NCBI GenBank assembly: GCA_003557825.1
Contig: PWNM01000138.1
Location: 1 to 7,552, forward strand
Direction: 5' to 3'
From: Candidatus Hydrogenedentota bacterium
Lineage (GTDB): Bacteria; Hydrogenedentota; Hydrogenedentia; Hydrogenedentales; SLHB01
DNA: 7,552 nucleotides
Below the pieces are notes generated by a model. The model was given only the letters and a program-made list of their open reading frames with translations, did not search any database and was not told the DNA's origin. The position numbers and the translations under genes are program-made. The first letter of the stretch is position 1, and each line of letters opens with the position of its first letter. Positions 1 through 5,814 of the stretch are shown piece after piece.

Positions 1-1
1 G

Positions 2-2539
2 GTGCGGGGCGAGGACTGGGACTACGGCTCGCCCATGGTGCGCGAAGGGGATTTCCAGACATGGCCCGTGACGACCATTTCGTTTGATTCCGAGGTGATC
101 GTGTACCGATTCGACGAGCTGCCATCGGCTGCCGGTTATCGCCTTCGCACGGTCTGCGCCTCGGAAAGCCATCGAACCATGGCGGTATCGGTCAATGGCC
201 ACGATTTGGGTGAAATCGCCGTTCCGCCGGGGCTCGCCATCGAGCAGGTTGCTCCCTTGCCCGAGGGGATCGCCGCCGACGGCGCGGTTACCATCGAGAT
301 TCGTTACGTGGCCGGGGCGAATGCGGTGGTTTCCGCGTTGGAGTTGTGGTCGGATCGCCCCGAGACCGACCCCAGTCGCCGCGAACGATTGCAGGCCCAA
401 TATGCCCGTACGAAGTGGACGCCCCCGCCTAGCGTGACGCCCGAGATGCGCACCCTCTATACCGAGGCACGATGGGCCGTGCGCGACCTGCTCTTATCGA
501 ATCCGGTTCTTGATTTCGAGGAACTGCTATTTGTGAAGCGTCAGTGGCCCCTGTACAACCACCAGTGTTCCCATCGAGTGGGGGAGGCCCAAACGCCCGG
601 CGCGAACCTAAGCATCCTGACCGGTCTCAACGGCGACGGCGTGGTGCGGGACTTGTTGCCCGAAGACTACGCACAGGGCGGAATCGGGCGACCGGATCTA
701 TCCTATGACGGTCAACGCATCGTGTTTCCCTATGCCCAACCGCGAACGCCGCCTACCGAGTATGGCTATGGACGGTATGCGTACCGTGGCGGCGCCTGTC
801 ATATGTATGACATCTACGAGATCGGAGTCGATGGGACGGGCCTCCGGCGATTGACGCATAGCCTCGAATCGGAGGATACGGAACCGACCTATCTTCCCGA
901 TGGGCGGATTGTGTTCACCTCGTCGCGAGACGGGCAGTTGGTCCAATGCGGCGACTGGGCGCTCGTCTTCGGGTTACACGTCATGGAGGCCGACGGCAGC
1001 GATCAGCGGTCGATTACGGTCCCGCAAGATTCCGAATTCTATCCATCCCTGCTTGACGACGGCCGCATCCTGTATACCCGTTGGGATTACGTCATGAAGC
1101 CGTACAATGTGATCCAGCAGCTGTGGTCGGTCAACCCAGACGGAACCCATTCGCAACTGGCCTATGGGCACTGGTATGCCTTTTCGCGAGGCCCCATCGC
1201 CTTGTTCGAGGCCCGGCAAATTCCGGGTTCCTCCTGGGTAGCGGCTGTGGGCGCGGCCCATCACAATACCGGCGTGGGGCCGATCGTCCTGGCGGACCTC
1301 GACCAGAACCGGGGCGGGCCGTCGGGCATGGTCAACATCACGCCTCATGTGGGCTATCCCGAGACGCCGGGAATGGACGACGAACGTACGGACACCAGCG
1401 GTCCGGAAATTCGGTTGATCGGGGCAACGCAAAATGCCTCGGGTTGGTATGCCTCGCCCTGGCCGTTGTCGGAGCGCTTTTTTCTCGTGGCTTACAGCTT
1501 CGAACCCAACAATGCTGCGCCCCACGGCTACGGACTGTATCTGCTCGATACCTACGGTAACAAGGAATTGCTTCATCGGGGAGATGATTACTCGGTCTAT
1601 GCGCCCATTCCCTTGCGTCCCCGTCCTCGACCGGCGACGGTGGCCTCGGTATTGCCGCCCGATGCCGCCCCCGATACGCCCGGTCGTCTGTATGTGGAGG
1701 ACGTGTATCAAGGCCTCGAGGGCGTCCCCCGAGGCACGGTTCAATGGCTTCGCATCAACGAAACCTACCCCAAGATGCAGCATACCTGGCCCGCGCGAAG
1801 CGATGTCGGCGTCGGCAGCGGATGGGACATGCGGGGCGTGCTCGGCGTCGTTCCGGTGGAAGCGGATGGATCGGCCTATTTCGAAGCGCCGCCCAACCGC
1901 ATGCTATTTTTCCAGGCACTTGACGGGGAGTTTCGCGAAGTGCGCCGCATGACGAACTACATGAACCTACAACCCGGTGAAGTGCGGGGGTGCGTCGGCT
2001 GCCATGAGTCGCCGCAAGAGGCCGCCGTGGTCAATCGGTTGTCGACGGCGCTCAGCCAACCGCCGCGACTCATTGATCCGCCGCCTTGGGGAGCCGGTCC
2101 CATGGAATTCGAGCGTGTGGTTCAGCCGGTGCTCGACCGGCATTGCATCGGGTGTCATGATGGCGGCATCGAGTCCGACCATGCCTTCGACCTACGGGGC
2201 CTAGAGCGGGTCGCCGCACCCCATGAAGGGGATGTGGACGAAGGCCCGCAGCATGTGGTGAGCGATTCGTTTTTGGCCCTGCTGCCCCATGTGGAATACC
2301 TGAAGATGGACGGGTATCGCGGGCGAAAGCTTCCCCCCGAGCCCTACGAAACAGGCTCAGCAGTCAGCCCGCTCATGGGCATGTTGCGGGAGGGCCACCA
2401 CAACGTGCAGCTCTCCGAAGACGACTGGCGCACCCTCGCAGCCTGGATAGACAGCAACGCTCCCTATTATGGCAGGGACGATGCCATCGAGAACGTGGAC
2501 GGCGAAGTCCCGCCCCACGTCATCGCCCAACATGAATAA
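2..2539 (+). CDS. HzsA-like beta-propeller di-haem cytochrome c protein (5'-truncated by window edge)
   Basis: The reading frame is open to the window edge and shows no signal peptide, so the true start and export signal probably lie upstream; the GTG at position 2 is just the first available start. Visible over 845 residues: an N-terminal beta-rich region (about 1-120); a segment with Q-C-S-H and T-P-G-A-N-L motifs (about 188-205); TolB/PD40-like beta-propeller repeats (about 228-385) such as LSYDGQRIVF, LPDGRIVFTSSRDG and LDDGRILYTRWD; then a late region with GSAYFEAP and LQPGEVRGC. There are two haem c attachment motifs, CVGCH at residues 664-668 and CIGCH at 715-719; the second follows VVQPVLDRH, as in planctomycete cytochrome c domains. 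The architecture matches the family related to the hydrazine synthase alpha subunit. Most such proteins occur outside anammox bacteria and have no proven reaction, so hydrazine synthesis should not be assumed. It is likely an exported redox protein. It converges on the NAD kinase/tcmP side and ends with TAA. Confidence 0.85.
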   Translation: MRGEDWDYGSPMVREGDFQTWPVTTISFDSEVIVYRFDELPSAAGYRLRTVCASESHRTMAVSVNGHDLGEIAVPPGLAIEQVAPLPEGIAADGAVTIEIRYVAGANAVVSALELWSDRPETDPSRRERLQAQYARTKWTPPPSVTPEMRTLYTEARWAVRDLLLSNPVLDFEELLFVKRQWPLYNHQCSHRVGEAQTPGANLSILTGLNGDGVVRDLLPEDYAQGGIGRPDLSYDGQRIVFPYAQPRTPPTEYGYGRYAYRGGACHMYDIYEIGVDGTGLRRLTHSLESEDTEPTYLPDGRIVFTSSRDGQLVQCGDWALVFGLHVMEADGSDQRSITVPQDSEFYPSLLDDGRILYTRWDYVMKPYNVIQQLWSVNPDGTHSQLAYGHWYAFSRGPIALFEARQIPGSSWVAAVGAAHHNTGVGPIVLADLDQNRGGPSGMVNITPHVGYPETPGMDDERTDTSGPEIRLIGATQNASGWYASPWPLSERFFLVAYSFEPNNAAPHGYGLYLLDTYGNKELLHRGDDYSVYAPIPLRPRPRPATVASVLPPDAAPDTPGRLYVEDVYQGLEGVPRGTVQWLRINETYPKMQHTWPARSDVGVGSGWDMRGVLGVVPVEADGSAYFEAPPNRMLFFQALDGEFREVRRMTNYMNLQPGEVRGCVGCHESPQEAAVVNRLSTALSQPPRLIDPPPWGAGPMEFERVVQPVLDRHCIGCHDGGIESDHAFDLRGLERVAAPHEGDVDEGPQHVVSDSFLALLPHVEYLKMDGYRGRKLPPEPYETGSAVSPLMGMLREGHHNVQLSEDDWRTLAAWIDSNAPYYGRDDAIENVDGEVPPHVIAQHE

Positions 2540-2611
2540 CGGAGCGCTACCACGGAATCACGACCACAGGAAAGCACATAACGAGACTTCCTTGAAGCCA
2601 TAGCACTCCTC
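2540..2611. other. Short convergent intergenic spacer
   Basis: These 72 bases separate the stop codon of the HzsA-like gene from the left 29-bp repeat. I see no convincing hairpin followed by a T-run on either strand and no ORF. If the cassette to the right is an insertion, this was originally the spacer between two convergent genes, the HzsA-like gene and the NAD kinase gene. Confidence 0.5.
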
Positions 2612-2640
2612 AGAAGATATCCCACGGGTGGTGGATCTTG
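2612..2640 (-). repeat. Left 29-bp direct repeat: displaced copy of the NAD kinase 3' end
   Basis: This segment matches 4326-4354 at 27 of 29 positions in the same orientation, with mismatches at 2632 and 2637. The first 20 bases are identical and similarity stops abruptly on both sides. Read on the minus strand it encodes K-I-H-H-P-W-D-I-F followed by TGA, against K-I-R-H-P-W-D-I-F followed by TAA in the intact NAD kinase. Preserved coding sense with a different stop codon suggests this is the original gene end cut off by an insertion, or the reverse. An inner CCAC-GG-GTGG dyad (2622-2631) and a GATATC palindrome lie inside the repeat. It begins two bases beyond the DUF5131 stop codon. Confidence 0.85.
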
Positions 2641-2642
2641 GA

Positions 2643-3362
2643 TTATCCTGCCGTGGCCATGGGCATTTCGTCGTAGGTTCGGCCTTCAAGTAGACGGCCC
2701 GTGCGAGCCTTGTTCATGCCTCCCCATTGCTTGAAAAAGAAGGGGACTCCGGCATCCAGACACTGATCACGGATGGCAGTCACCCATTCCTCTTTCATGG
2801 GTCGCGCTTTTGGGCCCGATTCCCCGCCTACAATAACCCAGTTGATGCCTGATAGATCCAAGTTAGGGAGTGGCCCTAATAGGGGTTCAAGAGACAAAAA
2901 CTTTGTCTCGGCTCCGATTTGCCTTAGGGCATCTATACGTGACAGATAATCGCCATTCTCAACACTGACGCCCATCCATATGTTTGAGGTCCAGGAGAGA
3001 AAGGGGTTCCGGGTTACCAACCGCTCCGACCGTTTCGTTAATACCTGGAATCGATGCCAATGGGCGCGATGCATAACGTTGAAAACCTCGTCGATAAAGG
3101 CATCAGGTACATCATTGTGGAAAAGGTCACTCATCGAATTGACAAAGATAGTACGCGGACGCTTCCAGGACAGAGGCAACTGGAGCGCATTAGGGTGTGT
3201 CCGAAGATGAAATCCATCGGCATAGTTCGGTTGGCCCATAGCCTGCAATCGTTTGGCCATGCGTTCGGCATAGCAGTGTTTACATCCCGGGCTAATTTTG
3301 GTGCATCCCGTTAAAGGGTTCCAGGTAGCCTCGGTCCATTCGATGCCGGAGTTCGTTGACAT
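2643..3362 (-). CDS. DUF5131 / phage Gp37-Gp68 family three-cysteine protein
   Basis: The 239-residue protein begins M-S-T-N-S-G-I-E-W-T-E-A-T-W-N-P, the classic start of this family, followed by the three-cysteine motif C20-x6-C27-x2-C30 (CTKISPGCKHCYAER). Further conserved blocks are FVNSMSDLFH (73-82), QVLTKR (106-111), GVSVEN (131-136), FLSLEPLLG (155-163), WVIVGGESG (175-183) and PFFFKQWGG (207-215). The spacing of the cysteines plus alternating strand-like blocks suggest a radical-SAM-like barrel binding an iron-sulfur cluster. The C-x6-C-x2-C spacing differs from the canonical CxxxCxxC, so catalytic chemistry is not established. Family members occur in phages and bacteria, often beside TcmP. 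Its ATG shares one base with the tcmP stop (TAATG), and an AAGGA lies nine bases upstream inside tcmP, indicating translational coupling. It is full length, and its TAA ends two bases before the left repeat. Substrate unknown. Confidence 0.9.
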   Translation of the reverse strand: MSTNSGIEWTEATWNPLTGCTKISPGCKHCYAERMAKRLQAMGQPNYADGFHLRTHPNALQLPLSWKRPRTIFVNSMSDLFHNDVPDAFIDEVFNVMHRAHWHRFQVLTKRSERLVTRNPFLSWTSNIWMGVSVENGDYLSRIDALRQIGAETKFLSLEPLLGPLPNLDLSGINWVIVGGESGPKARPMKEEWVTAIRDQCLDAGVPFFFKQWGGMNKARTGRLLEGRTYDEMPMATAG

Positions 3363-4258
3363 TATGGCTTATCCTTGAGTATATGTTCGGCGATTTGAAG
3401 GGCGATCGCCCGGGCTTTTGGATTCGGATTGCTACATGCAAAGCATAGAAGATACAGGGGAATCCCCCGAGTATTGGTGAGAACAAGCGGCTCCTTTGCC
3501 AATCCATTCCCAAATATAGTTTGGAGGCGTTCCACAAAGTACCTGCTTATCCCCGTAACAGTGGTTCGTTTCTTGAATGACGGATCACTTTCAAAAAGAT
3601 CGGTCTGTTCATCTTCCATGTAGAACGCATTTCGCCATTCGTCTGTTCCAAAAAACGTTGTTAAGCGCTTTGCCCATGGTTCTGGAGGAGCGTATGACCG
3701 TGGAAGAAGGCGATTTACTGCTCCCAAAGGAAGCAGCAGCCACATGTCTATTGCTTCCGTCTGGGCAATAGTCTTTATCGTGCGCCATTCGACCTGCATA
3801 CCATACGGATCGAGAAACAGAACCCCTCGATACCTTTTTTGCTTCCAGTCATCTTCACAGAGTCGTTCAATCTCAGCATTACAGTCTCCCCTTCGAATGG
3901 AAATATCCTTCTGCTGGAATTGATCCCGAAGCATGCTCAGTTCTTCTGCAAAACGGGCATTCTTCTCGATAAAAATATGCCGATCGAACCCTGGCTCTAT
4001 GTCAAGGGCTCGCTTGACCGAACCTCTGCGCAACCCCACGGATTCGGGTTCTTGCATTCCCGGTAGATTGTCCGCATAATCGGCTGCTTTTCTTGCTTCT
4101 CCTGGTTCATAATAGGGTGTACCTGCAAAGGCATCAATATAAAAACGCGTGAACTCTTGATTCTTCAGTACATTAAGATAAGCTTTGAGGTAAGCGGACA
4201 CCCGGTCTAGCTTCTCCTCAGTCCACCTTCCCCCATAGTTGTGAACGTTTTCAACCAT
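3362..4258 (-). CDS. tcmP: Three-Cys-motif partner protein TcmP, Rossmann methyltransferase-like
   Basis: The 298-residue protein opens with an N-terminal helical stretch (W-T-E-E-K-L-D-R-V-S-A-Y-L-K-A-Y, 12-27) typical of TcmP. A series of motifs then runs in the order of a class I methyltransferase-like fold: FYIDAFAGTP (39-48, nucleotide/SAM loop), HIFIEKN (94-100, acidic end of strand 2), RRGDCN (122-127) and LFLDPYGMQVEW (147-158, resembling the D-P-P-Y catalytic loop). Such a reading predicts SAM binding and possibly nucleic-acid or small-molecule methylation, but no activity is proven for the family, and the functional assignment here is inference. It is the first gene of a two-gene operon and overlaps the DUF5131 start by one base. 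The ATG at 4258 is chosen because it follows a purine-rich GAGGGGGAAGG and begins the conserved N-terminus. Its G+C is low compared with chromosomal neighbours, consistent with acquisition. Confidence 0.88.
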   Translation of the reverse strand: MVENVHNYGGRWTEEKLDRVSAYLKAYLNVLKNQEFTRFYIDAFAGTPYYEPGEARKAADYADNLPGMQEPESVGLRRGSVKRALDIEPGFDRHIFIEKNARFAEELSMLRDQFQQKDISIRRGDCNAEIERLCEDDWKQKRYRGVLFLDPYGMQVEWRTIKTIAQTEAIDMWLLLPLGAVNRLLPRSYAPPEPWAKRLTTFFGTDEWRNAFYMEDEQTDLFESDPSFKKRTTVTGISRYFVERLQTIFGNGLAKEPLVLTNTRGIPLYLLCFACSNPNPKARAIALQIAEHILKDKP

Positions 4259-4284
4259 AACCTTCCCCCTCTTTCATGAATATT

Positions 4285-4313
4285 ACTCTATCTCGCATGA
4301 GTGGCTCGATCAA
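4285..4313 (-). promoter_or_regulatory. Putative sigma-70-type promoter for tcmP-DUF5131
   Basis: On the minus strand TTGATC (4308-4313) is followed by a 17-base spacer and TAGAGT (4285-4290), each matching four of six consensus positions at ideal spacing, about 26 bases before the tcmP start. An alternative -10, TAATAT, overlaps just downstream. The element lies only 12 bases inside the right repeat, so the cassette appears to carry its own promoter while also being open to read-through from the NAD kinase gene. Confidence 0.5.
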
Positions 4314-4323
4314 ATAAAGGCTA

Positions 4324-5058
4324 TTAGAAGATATCCCACGGGTGGCGGATTTTGTCCCACGTGAGGAGGGTGGCGTGGAGGGGGTGCTTGCGGATGATGA
4401 GTTCGTCGCCCCTATCGAGGTTAAAGTAGTCGGGGGCGTTGTCGTAGGCGAGGACGGCGGGGCCTCGGGTGATGGCGGTGCGGATGACGGTGGTGTCGGG
4501 GGTGACGAGGTGGTCCACGTGTTCGGCGGTGGCCTTAAAGGCGATACCGATGCCGGAATGGAACAGGCCGCGGGTGATTTGGCTGAAATAGGCGGTACTG
4601 CCGAAGGGGGTGCTCACGACGAACCCGTCGCCGAGAATGGTCAGGCCGTCCATGTAAGGCTGATCGTCGAGCCAGAGTTTAAACCGAACGGCCGAATTGA
4701 TGTTGCCCATGTGGACATTGATCTCGTTGAGGGCGGAAATGTGGAACACGGGCTCGGGGTTGCCGCCGCAGAGCACCGAGCATTCGAGTTTGGTAAAGTG
4801 ATTGGTCACCAATGCGTCGGAGGCGAGGCGTTCGATAACGCGGGCCGGCGGGTGGGGGATGCATCGGAAACCGCGGCGGCTGTTGCGAATAGGCGCCTTG
4901 GGCACCGATGGCCAGCGGAGTTCGGCGGCCAATAGCGTTCCATCGCCGCCGAAACAAATCACCACATCGGGGTTTTGATCGACGACGGTGAGTTGGGAAT
5001 GTTTTTCGATTTCCGCGCGAAGCCCGTCTGCTTCGGCGCCAAAAAGCACTACGTTCAT
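4324..5058 (-). CDS. NAD(+) kinase, short divergent form
   Basis: The 244-residue protein would phosphorylate NAD to NADP in the cytoplasm. Diagnostic motifs are the GGDGT loop at residues 37-41 (VICFGGDGTLLAAE), the ALNEINVH block with Asn111-Glu112, and GDGFVVSTPFGSTAY (143-157). In the last the usual S-T-P-T-G-S-T-A-Y has Phe152 in place of Thr, and the customary following Ala-Gly-Gly is absent (FSQITRGLFHSG). It is shorter than typical bacterial NAD kinases (about 290 residues), mostly at the N-terminus, where it starts directly with M-N-V-V-L-F-G. The ATG at 5058 has only a weak AGGA about 12 bases upstream. The C-terminus K-I-R-H-P-W-D-I-F lies in the 29-bp repeat and its stop is TAA immediately followed by TAG. 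Function is well supported by motifs; altered substrate preference due to Phe152 is only possible. Confidence 0.85.
   Translation of the reverse strand: MNVVLFGAEADGLRAEIEKHSQLTVVDQNPDVVICFGGDGTLLAAELRWPSVPKAPIRNSRRGFRCIPHPPARVIERLASDALVTNHFTKLECSVLCGGNPEPVFHISALNEINVHMGNINSAVRFKLWLDDQPYMDGLTILGDGFVVSTPFGSTAYFSQITRGLFHSGIGIAFKATAEHVDHLVTPDTTVIRTAITRGPAVLAYDNAPDYFNLDRGDELIIRKHPLHATLLTWDKIRHPWDIF
4326..4354 (-). repeat. Right 29-bp direct repeat within the NAD kinase 3' end
   Basis: This copy is the last coding part of the intact NAD kinase gene (K-I-R-H-P-W-D-I-F) plus the first base read in its stop codon. It matches 2612-2640 at 27 of 29 positions with a period of 1714 bp; mismatches are at 4346 and 4351. 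The dyad CCAC-GG-GTGG lies at 4336-4345. If the two copies mark a site-specific insertion, this copy is the hybrid junction that restored the gene end. Confidence 0.85.
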
Positions 5059-5229
5059 GGGCCTGTGTTCCTACCGAGGGCGTAGCATGCCACCTTGAAC
5101 TGGCCCGGCGCAACCTGACACACGGACCACGCAATAGCTGCAGAGATACGGCTCCCTCAACCGTCTTTCCAGGTGATCCCTCGAAAAGGGCCGAGGCCAT
5201 TCGAGTTCGGGTAGCCGCACTGCCGATGT

Positions 5230-5282
5230 TTGCGAATGACGGCCTGGTAATGTTAAAGTATTTGCGTATGTACTTAAGCAAA
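5230..5282 (+). promoter_or_regulatory. Putative promoter and ArsR-type operator
   Basis: Immediately before the regulator gene an AT-rich patch contains two nested inverted repeats: AAGTA-N10-TACTT (5256-5275) and TTTGC-N12-GCAAA (5261-5282). ArsR/SmtB repressors usually bind such AT-rich dyads overlapping their own promoter. A candidate promoter is TTGCGA (5230-5235) with an 18-base spacer and TAAAGT (5254-5259), each matching four of six consensus bases. The dyads are seen; their use as an operator is inferred from position. Confidence 0.45.
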
Positions 5283-5286
5283 GGAG
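5281..5286 (+). promoter_or_regulatory. Ribosome-binding site fixing the ArsR start
   Basis: AAGGAG ends five bases before the ATG at 5292. This decides for that start over an in-frame ATG at 5226, which would add 22 residues and would translate the putative operator. Confidence 0.85.
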
Positions 5287-5291
5287 TTTGT

Positions 5292-5639
5292 ATGGTCGAC
5301 GTACAAAAGGCCGCTCGCGTCTTCAAGGCCCTATCGGTGGAGACACGGCTGCGGATGATCCACCTGCTCAAGGGCCAGTCGCGGTGTGTCAATGCGCTGG
5401 CCAAGGAGCTTGCCATTACGCCGGCGGCCGTGTCGCAACACCTACGGGTGCTGCGCGACGCCGAGGTGGTAACGTCAGAAAAGCGTGGCTATTACGTCCA
5501 TTACCGGGTTAATGATGCAACCCTGTCGGCGTGGCAGCAAATTGCCCAAGATGTACTCGATCCGAAACGGGCTGTCCCCAAAAGGCGGTGTGCGCACGAA
5601 TCGCAGCCCTCGAATCAACAGGAGACACATCATGAGTAA
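5292..5639 (+). CDS. ArsR/SmtB-family winged-helix transcriptional regulator
   Basis: The 115-residue protein is a dimeric DNA-binding repressor of the ArsR type. F-K-A-L-S-V-E-T-R-L-R-M-I-H-L-L (11-26) is the family's first conserved helix; the helix-turn-helix spans about 33-55 with ITPAAVSQHLRVLRDAE, and the beta-wing is SEKRGYYVHYRVN (62-74). In the third helix, where metal sensors of this family often carry ELCVCDL, this protein has S-R-C32-V-N, keeping one cysteine. A second cysteine, C100, followed by H102, sits in a polar, His-rich tail (ending T-H-H-E). That could make a metal- or thiol-sensing site, but no full canonical site is recognisable. It heads an operon with a Cys-rich mini-protein and an ABC exporter, which it probably autoregulates. 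Its stop codon lies inside the next gene (8-base overlap). The family call is firm; the ligand is unknown. Confidence 0.9.
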   Translation: MVDVQKAARVFKALSVETRLRMIHLLKGQSRCVNALAKELAITPAAVSQHLRVLRDAEVVTSEKRGYYVHYRVNDATLSAWQQIAQDVLDPKRAVPKRRCAHESQPSNQQETHHE

Positions 5640-5769
5640 CGACAAGAAGACCTGCGAGAAACCGGATCAACTCAAGGGAAAACCCGAAGACTGTTCGTCG
5701 GAGCAAATCAAGAAGTGCCACGGCGACGAGAAAAAACATCCATGCACATCCGAGAAGAAATCGGACTAG
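5632..5769 (+). CDS. Small Cys/His/Lys-rich protein coupled to ArsR
   Basis: This 45-residue ORF starts at ATG 5632, seven bases after GGAG (5621-5624), and overlaps the end of the regulator gene by eight bases in another frame, a layout that favours translational coupling. The protein is highly hydrophilic, with many Lys, Glu and Asp. It has four cysteines in the pattern C8-x12-C21-x7-C29-H30-x7-C38, plus H36 next to P37-C38. No signal peptide or membrane segment is present, so it should be cytosolic. Four cysteines and two histidines in so small a chain suggest metal binding, for example as a chaperone, buffer or co-sensor for the ArsR protein and exporter around it. I recall similar short Cys-rich proteins beside ArsR genes but know of no established function. 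The shorter frame starting here is preferred to the in-frame ATG at 5485, which lies deep inside the regulator gene. Confidence 0.75.
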   Translation: MSNDKKTCEKPDQLKGKPEDCSSEQIKKCHGDEKKHPCTSEKKSD

Positions 5770-5814
5770 GCCTGTGCGCAACCTGATGCCGCGAAAGAAC
5801 ATGAGAAACATCGC

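Larger units (their letters stand above)
2612..4354. mobile_element. Candidate integrated cassette carrying tcmP and a DUF5131 gene
   Basis: Two 29-bp direct repeats derived from the 3' end of the adjacent NAD kinase gene bracket a 1685-bp interior that contains only two co-oriented genes and their promoter. The insertion leaves the NAD kinase reading frame complete, as is typical of elements that use a gene 3' end as attachment site. In sampled 60-base lines the interior is poorer in G+C (28 of 60 at 3481-3540) than the flanks (41 of 60 at 1201-1260, 35 of 60 at 4381-4440, 37 of 60 at 6001-6060). No integrase, transposase or terminal inverted repeat is visible, so it would have to be mobilised in trans, be a remnant, or have arrived by homologous recombination. 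The repeats are observed; their role as att sites is inferred. Confidence 0.6.
5059..5291. other. Intergenic region between divergent NAD kinase and arsR-type genes
   Basis: This 233-bp stretch separates divergently transcribed genes and must hold promoters for both. I see no convincing promoter for the NAD kinase side. A perfect inverted repeat CTCGAA-N14-TTCGAG is present at about 5180-5205, of unknown meaning. The AT-rich end (5250-5283) holds the likely operator/promoter of the ArsR operon. Open frames that cross this region extend out of the neighbouring genes in wrong frames and lack coding character. Confidence 0.5.

Noticed and set aside
974..1783. A 269-codon minus-strand ORF inside the HzsA-like gene
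   Set aside because: It is antisense to propeller repeats that are clearly coding on the plus strand, and its product shows no family motifs.
2641..4325. An insertion sequence with terminal inverted repeats around the tcmP operon
   Set aside because: The two interior ends do not form inverted repeats and neither gene resembles a transposase; the flanking repeats are direct and 29 bp long with coding content, unlike a simple target-site duplication.
4342..4935. A 197-codon plus-strand ORF rich in Gly, Val, Asp and Glu opposite the NAD kinase gene
   Set aside because: It is the antisense shadow of a GC-rich gene with clear NAD kinase motifs on the other strand; its low-complexity composition is what the complementary frame produces and it has no recognisable motif or good ribosome-binding site.
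5180..5205. The CTCGAA-N14-TTCGAG inverted repeat as a terminator or operator
   Set aside because: It lacks a T-run and is far from either start codon, and a six-base dyad of this kind can occur by chance; it is mentioned only within the intergenic entry.
5226..5291. An upstream ATG that would lengthen the ArsR protein by 22 residues
   Set aside because: AAGGAG lies at ideal distance from the ATG at 5292, and the longer form would translate the AT-rich operator region.
4679..5416. A 245-codon minus-strand ORF spanning the NAD kinase start and the intergenic region
   Set aside because: It overlaps the NAD kinase and ArsR genes in non-coding frames, is Arg/Ser/Pro-rich and lacks any domain signal.
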